From contig NZ_BSPC01000005.1 of the NCBI RefSeq assembly GCF_030160835.1, positions 1 to 64,000 of the forward strand: DNA of 64,000 nt. Direction: 5' to 3'. Made by a program: the position numbers and the translations under genes. The notes beneath the pieces are model-generated. The model made no database searches and was not told where the DNA came from. It worked only from the letters and a program-made list of their open reading frames with translations. The DNA comes from Labrys miyagiensis (GTDB taxonomy: Bacteria; Pseudomonadota; Alphaproteobacteria; Rhizobiales; Labraceae). Each line of letters opens with the position of its first letter. The stretch's first letter is position 1. Of this stretch, positions 46,202 to 55,047 are shown piece after piece.

Positions 46202-46286
46202 CCGGGTGCGCGGACGTCTCGTCCGCTTCTTGGAACCACCACGCTTGTGGGAAAGGAAGAGGCGGACGAGACGTCCGCGCACCCGG
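46202..46286. repeat. Palindromic intergenic element (GGACGTCTCGTCC type)
   Basis: Left arm CGGGTGCGCGGACGTCTCGT, then CCGCTTCTTGGAA; right arm GACGAGACGTCCGCGCACCC. It fills the spacer between convergent genes almost exactly. A short inner hairpin, CCACCACGCTTGTGG, is also present. Confidence 0.85.
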
Positions 46287-46289
46287 GGA

Positions 46290-46601
46290 CTACTCCCCCT
46301 CCTTCTTTTCCTGCCGCTTCTTGTCGCGCCGCCTCTGCTTGCGCAATTCCGCGCTCTCATGGATCCCGAAGGTCGAGCGCGGCTTCTTCTTGCGCGCAGC
46401 CGCCTTCTTCTCGGCCCGCGTCCTGTCCTTCAGGAGCGTATCCACCGCCTTGAGCTGCTCCTCGGTGAAGTAGAGGTCCCGGCCCACGGCCGTGAAGAAG
46501 CCGTGCTGGCGGGCGACATTGCCGAGGGCCTTGGCCTCCGTCTCCAGGCGGCGGGCAGCCTGGGCCAGGGTGATCAGCGGGGGTGTGGGGGATTCGGGCA
46601 C
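46290..46601 (-). CDS. Small basic protein with a possible helix-turn-helix
   Basis: About 103 aa from a GTG at 46601 with GGAAG upstream; a TTG at 46613 is also possible. The middle part (LAQAARRLETEAKALG, then AVGRDLYFTEEQLKAVD) looks like a winged or excisionase-like DNA-binding fold, and the tail is strongly basic (KKAAARKKKP and RKQRRRDKKRQEKK). Nucleic-acid binding is likely. It lies directly downstream of slyX on the same strand. No named family is certain. Confidence 0.6.
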   Translation of the reverse strand: MPESPTPPLITLAQAARRLETEAKALGNVARQHGFFTAVGRDLYFTEEQLKAVDTLLKDRTRAEKKAAARKKKPRSTFGIHESAELRKQRRRDKKRQEKKEGE

Positions 46602-46626
46602 GGGCTCTTCCAAGGATGAGGCTCTT

Positions 46627-46848
46627 TCAATAATGCGGGGGTGGTGGTTCGGGCAAGCCGGCAAGATCGGCCCTCTGCTCGCCCACCGCCACCCGATCCT
46701 CGATCTGGGCGAGCTGGCGCGTCAGCCCGTCGATCTGCTTCCACTGCGCGACGATGGCCTTGTTCAGATCCTCGATGGTCTCGTCCTGGAAGGTCAGGCG
46801 CATTTCGAGCGCATCGATGCGGGCGCCCAGGGTCTCGATCTCGGTCAT
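46627..46848 (-). CDS. slyX: SlyX-family protein
   Basis: A 73-aa coiled-coil protein: RIDALEMRLTFQDETIEDLN followed by KAIVAQWKQIDGLTRQLAQI and the C-terminal PEPPPPHY signature that defines SlyX. AGGAGGT precedes the ATG. Its function is unknown even in well-studied bacteria. Confidence 0.92.
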   Translation of the reverse strand: MTEIETLGARIDALEMRLTFQDETIEDLNKAIVAQWKQIDGLTRQLAQIEDRVAVGEQRADLAGLPEPPPPHY

Positions 46849-46909
46849 GACGACCTCCTAGCAGGTTCTGCTGCACCTCTTGGCAGCAATTTCAGGCTAG
46901 AACCAGCCC

Positions 46910-47707
46910 ATGCTTCGGGGATTCGGCATATTCAGGCCATCGACATGGGTCAGCCTGACCAAATACGCGATCGTGTTCATCGTCGCGATGAATCTGGCGC
47001 GCCTCGAACGCCTCACCGGCCGGGCGGCAGCCATCGCCGCGACGGGGCTGGCGCTGGTGATTCTGCTCACCTGGCTCGGCATCCTGCCTGTCGGCGGCGA
47101 CAAGCCGGAATGGCGCCGCCTGATCCGCCGCCACAGCGGCGCGCTCACCAGACGCTACCGCCAGTTGGTGCGCGTCAACGCCTATGGCGCCGAGGAATTC
47201 GACAAATGGCATGACGAGCTGGTGCGCTTCCGCGAAGCCGTGAAGCTCAGCCTCGACGAGGAGGCCATCCCCCGCTTCGACGCCTTCGCCACCCGCATGG
47301 TGAAGGCCTGGGCCGCCGCCGAGCCCGACACGAGCATCCCCGAGGCGATGGACCAGATCACGCCGGAGGATTACGAGCACCTCTGCGCCGACCTCCTGCG
47401 CAAGGCGGGCTGGGAGGCCGAGGTCACGGGCCGGTCCGGCGACCAGGGCGTCGACATCCTGGCGCGCAGGGACGACACGGTCGTCGCCCTGCAATGCAAG
47501 CTCTATTTCGGCAATCCCGTCGGCAACAAAGCCGTCCAGGAAGCCCACGCCGCCGCCGGCTTCAGCGACGCCGACTATGCCGCGGTGGTTTCGAACCGCG
47601 ACTTCACCAAGGCGGCCGAGCAACTGGCGCGGAAACTGGGCGTGCTGCTGCTGCATCACAGCGAGCTGGGGGATCTCAAGGAGATGCTGGAGGAGGGGCA
47701 GCGCTGA
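46910..47707 (+). CDS. Membrane-anchored Mrr-like restriction endonuclease
   Basis: A 265-aa protein with two N-terminal hydrophobic segments (about 15-30 and 42-60), a helical linker, and a C-terminal Mrr_cat PD-(D/E)xK domain: ITPEDYEHLCADLLRKAGW, then GRSGDQGVDILARRDD with the catalytic Asp and VALQCKLYFG with the Q-x-K. Catalytic residues are intact. Membrane tethering suggests action on incoming or membrane-proximal DNA; no methyltransferase partner is adjacent. Divergent from slyX over 61 bp. Confidence 0.82.
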   Translation: MLRGFGIFRPSTWVSLTKYAIVFIVAMNLARLERLTGRAAAIAATGLALVILLTWLGILPVGGDKPEWRRLIRRHSGALTRRYRQLVRVNAYGAEEFDKWHDELVRFREAVKLSLDEEAIPRFDAFATRMVKAWAAAEPDTSIPEAMDQITPEDYEHLCADLLRKAGWEAEVTGRSGDQGVDILARRDDTVVALQCKLYFGNPVGNKAVQEAHAAAGFSDADYAAVVSNRDFTKAAEQLARKLGVLLLHHSELGDLKEMLEEGQR

Positions 47708-47735
47708 CGTTACCTCGCAGAACAAGACGCGGGCT

Positions 47736-48737
47736 CTACGCCGCCCGCATCCCTTTCACCGCCCCCGGCGGATGGCCCATCACCCGCTTGAAGGCCCGGC
47801 TGAAGGCGGCCTGGGAGCCATAGCCCAGACGCTCGGCGGCGGTTTCGATCGGCATGCGGTCGCGGCCGATCCATTCGGCGGCGAGGCGCATGCGCAGTTC
47901 GGTGGCATAGCGCAAGGGCGTCTGGCCGATGACGGTGAGGAAGCGTTCGGCGAAGGCGGAACGGGAGCTGCCCGTCTCGCTGGCGAGTTCCTCCACCGTC
48001 CAGTTGCGGCCGGGATCACGATGCAGGGCGCCGATGGCGCGGCTGAGGCGGGGATCGCGCAGCGCTTCGAGCCAGCCGCGCACGTCGTCGCAGCCACATT
48101 CCACCCAGCCGCGCACGATGGAAGCGGACACGACATCCGCCAGCCGCGCCAATATGCCGGCGGAGCCGGCGCGTTCCATGCACACCTCGCGTTCCATGGC
48201 CTGGAGCATCGGCACGATCTCGGGCTGGCGCGCCAGCAGCGTGCCGACCAGCATCACCTCCGGCATCAGACCGATGAGAGGATGCATGCCACCAAGGTCG
48301 AATTCCATGCAGCCGCTGAACACCAGCGCATCCTTGCTGCGGCAGCTTGCCTCCGGGCAGGCTTCGATGGCGCAGACGCAGTGGCAGAGTTCCGTGGTCT
48401 CGAAGCTGTCGATGTCGCGGCTCGGCAGATCTGGCGCCGAGACGAGATCGTGCGCCCCGCCGCGCGGCAGCAGCACGGCATCGCCCGCCTCCAGCCGATG
48501 CACAGTCTCCCCCAGGCCCCGCAGGAACACCGTGCCTGCAGCGACGAAATGGAACTGTGCCCGCCCAGCCATGGTGCCGAAGCGGATGCCGAAGGGCGCC
48601 GCCAGCTCCATGCGGCGATATTGCACCCCCGTGAGGCGCATGCCGAGCAGCAGTTCGCTCACCAGATCCGAAGAGGTCGAGGCTGGCCGCGGAGTCGCGA
48701 GAGATTTGGACGAATGATCAAGCATTTTGGATTTCAT
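47736..48737 (-). CDS. AraC-family transcriptional regulator (cupin type)
   Basis: A 333-aa regulator with an AraC-type N-terminal cupin domain (LEAGDAVLLPRGGAHDLV) and a C-terminal double helix-turn-helix (TVEELASETGSSRSAFAERF and ETAAERLGYGSQAAFSRAFK). It is divergent from the MFS gene across about 66 bp, so it probably regulates that transporter. An ATG at 48800 would overlap the MFS start and is less likely. Confidence 0.88.
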   Translation of the reverse strand: MKSKMLDHSSKSLATPRPASTSSDLVSELLLGMRLTGVQYRRMELAAPFGIRFGTMAGRAQFHFVAAGTVFLRGLGETVHRLEAGDAVLLPRGGAHDLVSAPDLPSRDIDSFETTELCHCVCAIEACPEASCRSKDALVFSGCMEFDLGGMHPLIGLMPEVMLVGTLLARQPEIVPMLQAMEREVCMERAGSAGILARLADVVSASIVRGWVECGCDDVRGWLEALRDPRLSRAIGALHRDPGRNWTVEELASETGSSRSAFAERFLTVIGQTPLRYATELRMRLAAEWIGRDRMPIETAAERLGYGSQAAFSRAFKRVMGHPPGAVKGMRAA

Positions 48738-48803
48738 GACATAGATCGTCCGCCAAGTCCACTCTATGTTTGCTGCAACGCAAAACGTTCCAGGATGCAT
48801 GAC

Positions 48804-50006
48804 ATGAGCAATTCAACTCCGGGGGCCTCCCCGGCACCGCCGCGCCAGACAGCCGCCTGGGGGGCCGTGATCTCGATGCTGCTCGGCGTCTTCGGGCTGG
48901 TGACGGCTGAATTCCTGCCGGCCAGCCTGCTGACCCCGATCGCCCGCGACCTCCGCGTTACCGAAGGCCTGGCCGGGCAGGCGGTGACGGCGACCGCCAG
49001 TGTCGCCCTGATCACCAGCCTGCTGGTCGCGAGCGTCAGCCGCCGGCTCGACCGGCGCTACCTCCTACTCGGCTTCTCCGTGCTGCTGATCGCCTCCAAC
49101 CTGCTGGTCGCGAGCGCCACGAGCCTCACCGCCCTGGTGCTCGGGCGCGTGGCGCTCGGCATCGGGCTCGGCGGCTTCTGGACCATGGCGGCGGCCACCG
49201 CGATGCGGCTGGTGCCGGAAGCGCAGGTGCCGCGCGCCCTCTCGATCATTTTCACCGGAGTCTCGGCCGCCACCATCTTCGCCGCGCCTTTCGGCAGCTT
49301 TGTCGGCGAGTTGGCGGGCTGGCGCACGGTCTTCCTTCTGGCGGCCGGTCTCGGGGCGCTCACCCTCGTCGTCCAGTTCGCCACGCTGCCGAGCATGGCG
49401 CCGCAAGGCCATGCGCGCCTGCGCACTTTGATCGAGGTGCTGGCGCGGCCGCAGATCGGCCTCGGCATGATCGCCGTCACTTTGGTGTTCACCGGCCATT
49501 TCGCCCTGTTCACCTATATCAGGCCGTTCCTGGAGACGGTGACGGGGGTTGGCGTCGGCGGCATGTCGGCCATCCTGCTTGGCTTCGGCATCGCCAACTT
49601 CCTCGGCACGCTGCTCGGCGGCTTCCTGCTGGAACGCGACATGCGCCTCACCTTGACCGTGATGCCGCTGGTGATGGGCGTGCTTGGCCTGGTGCTTGCG
49701 GCCCTGGGCAGCGCGCCTTTGGCCGATACGGTGATGATCGCGCTCTGGGGCCTTGCCTTCGGCGCCGTGCCGGTCGCCTGGTCGACCTGGCTCACCCGCG
49801 CCGTGCCGGATGAAGCCGAAAGCGGCGGTGGCCTGATCGTCGCCGCGGTACAGCTCGCCATCTCGATCGGCGCCTCGGCCGGCGGCGCCTTCTTCGACGC
49901 CAGCGGGGCGCGGGGCGTCTATGCCGCGGCGGGCATCGTGCTGCTGGTGGCGACGCTGATCATCCTGGCGGGGGTGCGGAAGCAGACCGCGGCAGTAGCG
50001 GTGTAA
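48804..50006 (+). CDS. MFS efflux transporter
   Basis: A 400-aa major facilitator related to NepI-type exporters: LLGVFGLVTAEFLPASLLTP in the first helix region, SRRLDRRYLLLGFS in loop 2-3 and GIGLGGFWTMAAATAMRLVP in helix four-five. AGGA is 8 bp before the ATG at 48804; an ATG at 48795 is also possible. Likely controlled by the divergent AraC protein; the substrate is unknown. Confidence 0.86.
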   Translation: MSNSTPGASPAPPRQTAAWGAVISMLLGVFGLVTAEFLPASLLTPIARDLRVTEGLAGQAVTATASVALITSLLVASVSRRLDRRYLLLGFSVLLIASNLLVASATSLTALVLGRVALGIGLGGFWTMAAATAMRLVPEAQVPRALSIIFTGVSAATIFAAPFGSFVGELAGWRTVFLLAAGLGALTLVVQFATLPSMAPQGHARLRTLIEVLARPQIGLGMIAVTLVFTGHFALFTYIRPFLETVTGVGVGGMSAILLGFGIANFLGTLLGGFLLERDMRLTLTVMPLVMGVLGLVLAALGSAPLADTVMIALWGLAFGAVPVAWSTWLTRAVPDEAESGGGLIVAAVQLAISIGASAGGAFFDASGARGVYAAAGIVLLVATLIILAGVRKQTAAVAV

Positions 50007-50013
50007 AGGAGGG

Positions 50014-50196
50014 GTGCCGGTCTTCAGACCGGCATTCTGGCTTTTCCGACAGGTGCGGCGGCTCCGTGCCTGGGGGTCGGCACACCGGCGCCTTCGGTGT
50101 GCCGATCTCCAGATTGGCATCGGAACCACCTCGACAACCGAACAGAGCGCTTTTCCTGCCCGCGCTCTGGTTCAATGCCGGTCTGAAGACCGGCAC
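50014..50196. repeat. Long palindromic element (GCCGGTCTTCAGACCGGC type)
   Basis: GTGCCGGTCTTCAGACCGGC on the left and TGCCGGTCTGAAGACCGGCA on the right are inverted, each itself palindromic. Between them is a further pair (CGGCACACCGGCGCCTTCGG, then TGTGCCGA). Located between the convergent MFS and citrate synthase genes. Confidence 0.8.
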
Positions 50197-50230
50197 ACCA
50201 TTCTGTCGAGCCCGACACAATGGCCTCACT

Positions 50231-51322
50231 TTACGCCGCTTGCTCCGGCCTAGGGCCGACATAGCGCGATTGCGGGCGGATCAGGCGGCCATAGAGCGTC
50301 TGCTCGCGGGCATGGCCGATCCAGCCCGCCAACCGGCCCATGGCGAAGACGCCGGTGAAACTCTCGCGCGGAAAGCCGAGCGCCTCGAGCAGCAGGGCGG
50401 TGTAGAATTCGACATTGATCTGCAGCGGCCGGTCCGGCTTGCGGCGGGCGAGGATACGGGTGGCGGCCGCCTCCACGGCCTCTGCCAAGGCGAGGCGGCC
50501 CTCGGTCTGTTCGCCGCCGGCCACCAGCGCGCGCACCGAGCGTTTCAGCGCCTCCGCCCTCGGGTCGCGCACGCGGTAGACACGGTGGCCGAAGCCCATC
50601 AGCCGCTCGCCCTTGTCGAGGCTCGCCTCCAGCCAGGCTTCCGCCTGTTCCGGCGCGCCGATGCCGTCAAGCATGTCGAGTACCGGCCCGGGCGCGCCGC
50701 CATGCAGCGGCCCCTTGAGGGCGCTGAGCGCCGCGAGGCTGGCGGAAACCAGCCCGGCGTGGGTGGAAGCGACCACGCGGGCCGTAAAGGTCGAGGCGTT
50801 GAGGCCGTGGTCGCTTACCGTCACCAGATAGGTGTCGAGTGCCGCCGCAGCTTCGGGCGCAGCCATCCTGTCGTGCCGCATGCGCAGAATGTCGGCCGCA
50901 TGGCCGGCGCCCGCATCCGGCGCTACGGGCGGCTGCCCCCGGCGCTGGCGGATGAGGGCGGGCACCAGCACCGCCGGCGCCGCGATGAGGCGAAGGGCGG
51001 TGGCAAGATCCTCCCCGTCCGCAAGCGGCGCCATGGCGGCGCGCAGGGCTTCGGTGACTGTCGGATGGCCGAGCCTCGTGCTTGCCGGCACCAGGGCCTC
51101 GAACACCTCGGCCCGGGCCGAGCCGAGGCGGGCGGCGAGGTCCCGTTCCGCCGGCAAGTCCTCGAAAAAGCCAGCGAGGAGAAGCGCGACGACCTCCTCA
51201 TAGCTATGACGCCCAGCAAGATCGTCGAGGGAATGCCCGCGGATGATCAGCCGTCCGGCCAGGCCATCCACATCGGACATCACGGTTTCGGTGGCAACGA
51301 CATCATCCAATCCGTTGTTCAT
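50231..51322 (-). CDS. Citrate synthase family protein
   Basis: A 363-aa small citrate synthase-fold enzyme from an ATG with GGAG upstream. Catalytic His207 in GPLHGGAP and His246 in GFGHRVYRVRDPRA match the family; the third residue, usually Asp in NVDFY, is Glu305 in NVEFYTALLL. Length is shorter than the TCA-cycle enzyme (about 430 aa), and it pairs with a divergent paralogue, so it may make citrate, methylcitrate or a related product. Activity with Glu at this position needs testing. Confidence 0.85.
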   Translation of the reverse strand: MNNGLDDVVATETVMSDVDGLAGRLIIRGHSLDDLAGRHSYEEVVALLLAGFFEDLPAERDLAARLGSARAEVFEALVPASTRLGHPTVTEALRAAMAPLADGEDLATALRLIAAPAVLVPALIRQRRGQPPVAPDAGAGHAADILRMRHDRMAAPEAAAALDTYLVTVSDHGLNASTFTARVVASTHAGLVSASLAALSALKGPLHGGAPGPVLDMLDGIGAPEQAEAWLEASLDKGERLMGFGHRVYRVRDPRAEALKRSVRALVAGGEQTEGRLALAEAVEAAATRILARRKPDRPLQINVEFYTALLLEALGFPRESFTGVFAMGRLAGWIGHAREQTLYGRLIRPQSRYVGPRPEQAA

Positions 51323-51380
51323 CAGGATCACTCCACCTTGCACTCCAACTGAGATTGCGGTGAGAATTCTCCCAGGATAT

Positions 51381-51411
51381 ATTGACGTCAATCTTGATCG
51401 AAATCGTCAAT
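51381..51411. promoter_or_regulatory. Palindromic operator candidate between the citrate synthases
   Basis: ATTGACGTCAAT at 51381-51392 is a perfect 12-bp palindrome; a further inverted half, CGTCAAT, lies at 51405-51411, just before the start of the HTH-bearing paralogue. The 97-bp spacer is otherwise AT-rich and should contain both promoters. Confidence 0.6.
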
Positions 51412-51419
51412 GTATCGCC

Positions 51420-52619
51420 ATGAGCTGGATCACCTCCGAGCAGGCGCTCGCTATCCTGAAAGTCCAGCCGCAGACGCTCTATGCCAATGTCAGTCGCGGC
51501 AAGATCCGTACGCGGCCAAGCCCTGAGGACACCCGTCGCAGCCTCTATCATGGCGATGACGTCAAGGCTCTGGCGAGCCGCAATGCCGGCAGGCGCAGCG
51601 TCGCCGAGGTGGCGACCCACACCATTTCCTTCGGCGAGCCGGTGCTCGCGTCCGGCATCTCGACCATTGCCGAGGGCCGGCTGTGGTATCGCGGCGAGGA
51701 TGCGGCAGCGATGGCCGAACACGCCACGCTGGAGACGGTCGCCGCCCTGCTCTGGCAGGCCGAACGGGTCACCTTCGAGGCGCCACCCACCGCCCGAGGG
51801 ACGCCGGTGCCCTCCAATCCCTTCGAGGCGGGCCTGCTCGCTCTTGCCCGGCGGGCCAGTCATGATTTTCCGACCGGTGGGCGCTCCCGCACCATGCTCC
51901 GCCGCGAGGCGGCCGGCCTCGTCGGCACGCTTGCCACCGCCACGCTCGGCGGCACAGCCCAGGCTGGTCTGCCGCTGCATGAGCGCGTCGCGCAGGCCTG
52001 GAAAGCGCCTGGCGCCTTAGACCTGATCCGCCGCGTGCTGGTACTGCTCGCCGACCACGAGCTCAACGCCTCCACCTTCGCCGCCCGCACCGCCGCCTCC
52101 ACCGGTGCACCGCTCGCCGCCGGCCTGCTGGCCGGCCTCTCGACCCTGGCCGGGCCCCTACATGGCGGCGCCGCGCTCGGCGTGCAGGCCCTTGCCGACG
52201 CCACCGGCCGCATCGGCGCGCGCCGCGCCGTGCACGACTGGCTCTCCCGCGGTCACCGCCTGCCCGCCTTCGGCCACCCGCTCTATCCGGAGGGCGATGT
52301 TCGGGCTCAAGCCCTGCTGGCGCAGTTCGAGCTGCCCGCCGCCTTCGCCGAGTTGCGCGAGGCGGTCGCCGCCCTCAGCGACGAGCCACCCAATGTCGAC
52401 TTCGCCCTCGCCGCCCTGGCCGATGCCTGCCGCCTGCCCGCCAACGCCCCGCTCGCCTTGTTCGCCATCGCCCGCTCGGTGGGCTGGATCGCCCATATGC
52501 TGGAGCAGACGGAGCGCGGCGGCCTGATCCGGCCGCGGGCGCAGTATGACGGGCCGGCGTTGAAGGACGTAACACGAAGCCTCCCCCACGGAGCTGGGGG
52601 AGGCTCAGGTCGCGCTTAA
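51420..52619 (+). CDS. Citrate synthase-like protein with N-terminal helix-turn-helix
   Basis: A 399-aa fusion. The first 50 residues (ITSEQALAILKVQPQTLYAN, then VSRGKIRTRP) form a MerR/excisionase-type DNA-binding motif. The remainder is a citrate synthase fold with His248 in GPLHGGAAL, His285 in AFGHPLYPEGD and Asp327 in PNVDFALAAL, so the catalytic triad is present. It is divergent from a second citrate synthase gene and could both bind the shared promoter and sense or make citrate-like metabolites. Its last 16 codons (from DVTRSLPHGAGG) come from a palindromic repeat. Confidence 0.85.
   Translation: MSWITSEQALAILKVQPQTLYANVSRGKIRTRPSPEDTRRSLYHGDDVKALASRNAGRRSVAEVATHTISFGEPVLASGISTIAEGRLWYRGEDAAAMAEHATLETVAALLWQAERVTFEAPPTARGTPVPSNPFEAGLLALARRASHDFPTGGRSRTMLRREAAGLVGTLATATLGGTAQAGLPLHERVAQAWKAPGALDLIRRVLVLLADHELNASTFAARTAASTGAPLAAGLLAGLSTLAGPLHGGAALGVQALADATGRIGARRAVHDWLSRGHRLPAFGHPLYPEGDVRAQALLAQFELPAAFAELREAVAALSDEPPNVDFALAALADACRLPANAPLALFAIARSVGWIAHMLEQTERGGLIRPRAQYDGPALKDVTRSLPHGAGGGSGRA
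52579..52606. repeat. 28-bp palindrome inside the 3' end of the HTH-citrate synthase gene
   Basis: AGCCTCCCCCACGG and, after a short centre, CTGGGGGAGGCT. It is a minimal copy of the element end at 27185-27385 and is translated, giving the C-terminal SLPHGAGGG. Confidence 0.8.
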
Positions 52620-52699
52620 AAATCACGTTTTGTTCTCCTTACCCCTTGGCTTGACGTTACGTCCCCGTTATCGTGGCGTTACGGGCATGGGGAAGGCCA

Positions 52700-54238
52700 A
52701 TGGTATCGCGCGTCTCTACGGTAGCGTTCGAGGGAGTGGAGGCCCGCAAGGTCGACGTGCAGGTGCAACTCATGCAGGGCTCGGTCGCCTTCACCATCGT
52801 CGGCCTGCCGGACAAGGCGGTGTCCGAGGCGCGTGAGCGGGTGCGTTCGGCGCTGGTGGCCTCCGGCCTGGCGCTGCCGGGCAAGCGCATCACCGTGAAC
52901 CTCGCGCCAGCCGACCTCCCCAAGGAGGGAGCGCATTTCGACCTGCCCATCGCCCTCGGCGTGATGGCGGCGATCGGCGCCATTCCCCATGATGCGCTGG
53001 AGGCCTATTGCGTGCTCGGCGAATTGGCGCTGGACGGCACCATCACTGCCGTGGCGGGGGTGCTGCCGGCTGCCGTCGCCGCCAATGGCAAGGGTCTCGG
53101 CCTGATCTGCCCCGCCGCTTGCGGCCCGGAAGCCGCCTGGGCCGGCCCGGACATGGACATCCTGGCGCCGCGCTCGCTGATCCAGCTTGTCAACCATTTC
53201 AAGGGCACGCAGCTGCTCTCGCGCCCGCAGCCGCGCATCGCGGCGGCACCGCATGCCATGCCCGACCTCAAGGATATCAAGGGCCAGGAGACCGCCAAGC
53301 GCGCGCTGGAAGTCGCGGCCGCCGGCGGACACAATCTCCTGATGATCGGCCCTGCCGGCTCCGGCAAGTCCATGCTGGCGGCGCGCCTGCCCTCGATCCT
53401 GCCGCCCCTGGTGGCGAGCGAGCTCCTGGAAGTCTCGATCATCCATTCGGTGGCCGGCCAGCTCGCCGGCGGCGAATTGACCGGCCGCCGGCCTTTTCGC
53501 GCCCCGCATCACTCCGCCTCGATGCCGGCGCTGATCGGCGGCGGCAGCACCGCCCGGCCTGGCGAGGTTTCGCTTGCCCATAATGGCGTGCTCTTCCTCG
53601 ATGAGATGCCGGAATTCACGCCCTCAACGCTCGATGCCCTACGGCAACCGCTGGAATCGGGCGAGGCGGTGATCGCCAGGGCCAATGCCCGCGTCACCTA
53701 TCCCGCCCGCATCCAGCTCGTGGCGGCGATGAACCCGTGCCGATGCGGCAAGGCCAACGATCCCGGCTTTGCCTGCCGGCGCGGCCCGGTGGAGCGCTGC
53801 GCCGCCGACTACCAGGCCCGCATCTCCGGCCCGCTGCTCGACCGCATCGACATCGTCATCGAGGTGCCGGCCGTCTCGGCCGCCGACCTCATCCTGCCGC
53901 CGCCCAGCGAAGGTTCTGCCGAGGTCGCGGCCCGCGTCGCCGAAGCGCGGCAGCGGGCGGGCGAGCGCTACCATCGCCTCGGCCTGCCCGAGGCCTCCAC
54001 CAATGCCAGCGTGCCGGTTTCGATTGTCGAAGAGGTCGCCAAGCCCGATGCCGCCGCCACCAAGCTGCTGCGCGATGCCTCGGAAGCCATGCGCCTCTCG
54101 GCCCGCGGCTTCCACCGCGTGCTCAGGGTTTCGCGCACCCTCGCCGATCTCGACGGCGAGGCGGATGTGGGGCGGATCCATATCGCCGAGGCGCTGAGTT
54201 ATCGGGCAAGGACGGATCGGGCCACGGTGCTGGCGTAG
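52700..54238 (+). CDS. comM: ComM/YifB-family AAA ATPase
   Basis: A 512-aa Mg-chelatase-like protein. The N-terminal Lon-like ChlI region (VDVQVQLMQGSVAFTIVGLP, PGKRITVNLAPADLPKEG) precedes the AAA module with Walker A GPAGSGKSMLAARLP, Walker B GVLFLDEMPEF and the zinc-like CRCGKAND...C segment. Relatives act as branch-migration helicases during natural transformation. The ATG at 52700 follows GGGGAAGG. Confidence 0.95.
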   Translation: MVSRVSTVAFEGVEARKVDVQVQLMQGSVAFTIVGLPDKAVSEARERVRSALVASGLALPGKRITVNLAPADLPKEGAHFDLPIALGVMAAIGAIPHDALEAYCVLGELALDGTITAVAGVLPAAVAANGKGLGLICPAACGPEAAWAGPDMDILAPRSLIQLVNHFKGTQLLSRPQPRIAAAPHAMPDLKDIKGQETAKRALEVAAAGGHNLLMIGPAGSGKSMLAARLPSILPPLVASELLEVSIIHSVAGQLAGGELTGRRPFRAPHHSASMPALIGGGSTARPGEVSLAHNGVLFLDEMPEFTPSTLDALRQPLESGEAVIARANARVTYPARIQLVAAMNPCRCGKANDPGFACRRGPVERCAADYQARISGPLLDRIDIVIEVPAVSAADLILPPPSEGSAEVAARVAEARQRAGERYHRLGLPEASTNASVPVSIVEEVAKPDAAATKLLRDASEAMRLSARGFHRVLRVSRTLADLDGEADVGRIHIAEALSYRARTDRATVLA

Positions 54239-54250
54239 ATTCCCAGGTGC

Positions 54251-54290
54251 GGACATCACAGCGACATGCTTGCATGTCGCTGTGATGTCC
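54251..54290. repeat. Perfect 19-bp stem palindrome
   Basis: GGACATCACAGCGACATGC at 54251-54269 and its exact inverse at 54272-54290 with a 2-bp centre. Flanking GGTGC and GCGCACC extend the pairing. It lies 13 bp after comM and may terminate it. Confidence 0.85.
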
Positions 54291-54308
54291 GCGCACCCGG
54301 AAGTATAG

Positions 54309-54953
54309 ATGAGCAACCCCGCCAGCCGACTCGCCACCGCCCTGATCGCCTTTGTCGCAGCGCTCTCCGTGGTTCTGCGTGTCTATATCGTCGTCGGCGG
54401 CGTCATGGCCGAGGGACGCTCCTTCCTCGATGGTCTCGTCCTCGTCTTCAGTTATTTCACGATCCAGACAAATGCGATCGTGGCGGCGGTCGCCGCCGCC
54501 TGCGCCCTCTCCGGCCGGCATGACAGCTTCCTCACCCGGCCGCAGACGCTCGCCGCCGTCACCGTCTATATCGTCATCGTCGGCGTGATCCACGCCGTGC
54601 TCCTGGCGGGCCTCAGGCAGCTCTCCGGCCTCGCCGTCGTCGTCGATATCGGCCTGCACCGCGTGGTGCCGGCGCTGTTCACGCTCTATTGGTTGGCCTT
54701 CGTCCCCAAGGGAAGGCTCGCCTGGCGCGACCCGCTGTCCTGGCTGATCTTTCCGGCGCTCTATGTCGCCTATTCGCTGATCTACGGCGCCCTCTCGGGC
54801 CGCTATCTCTATCCTTTCGCCAACGTGCCGGTGCTCGGCTATCCCCGCGCTCTCGGCAATGCCGGACTGATCCTGCTGGCCTTCTACATCCTCGGCCTCG
54901 CCATCGTGACACTTGATCGCATCTGGCCCCGCCAGAGCCTGTCCGGCGTCTAG
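54309..54953 (+). CDS. Pr6Pr-family integral membrane protein
   Basis: A 214-aa protein with six predicted helices and the family hallmarks FSYFTIQTNAIVAAVAAACA (helix 2), LHRVVPALFTLYWLAF (helix 4) and LSWLIFPALYVAYSLIYGAL with GRYLYPFANV (helix 5). The founding FAR-17a/AIG1-like relatives are poorly understood; function here unknown. Confidence 0.85.
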   Translation: MSNPASRLATALIAFVAALSVVLRVYIVVGGVMAEGRSFLDGLVLVFSYFTIQTNAIVAAVAAACALSGRHDSFLTRPQTLAAVTVYIVIVGVIHAVLLAGLRQLSGLAVVVDIGLHRVVPALFTLYWLAFVPKGRLAWRDPLSWLIFPALYVAYSLIYGALSGRYLYPFANVPVLGYPRALGNAGLILLAFYILGLAIVTLDRIWPRQSLSGV

Positions 54954-55047
54954 AACCGCCTGATTATGTTACGATCGGGCCGTCACAAATCTTTCTGCAA
55001 TCTGTGATGAAGAAGAGACGGTGCAGGGATTCGGGCAGGGGCCGCAG

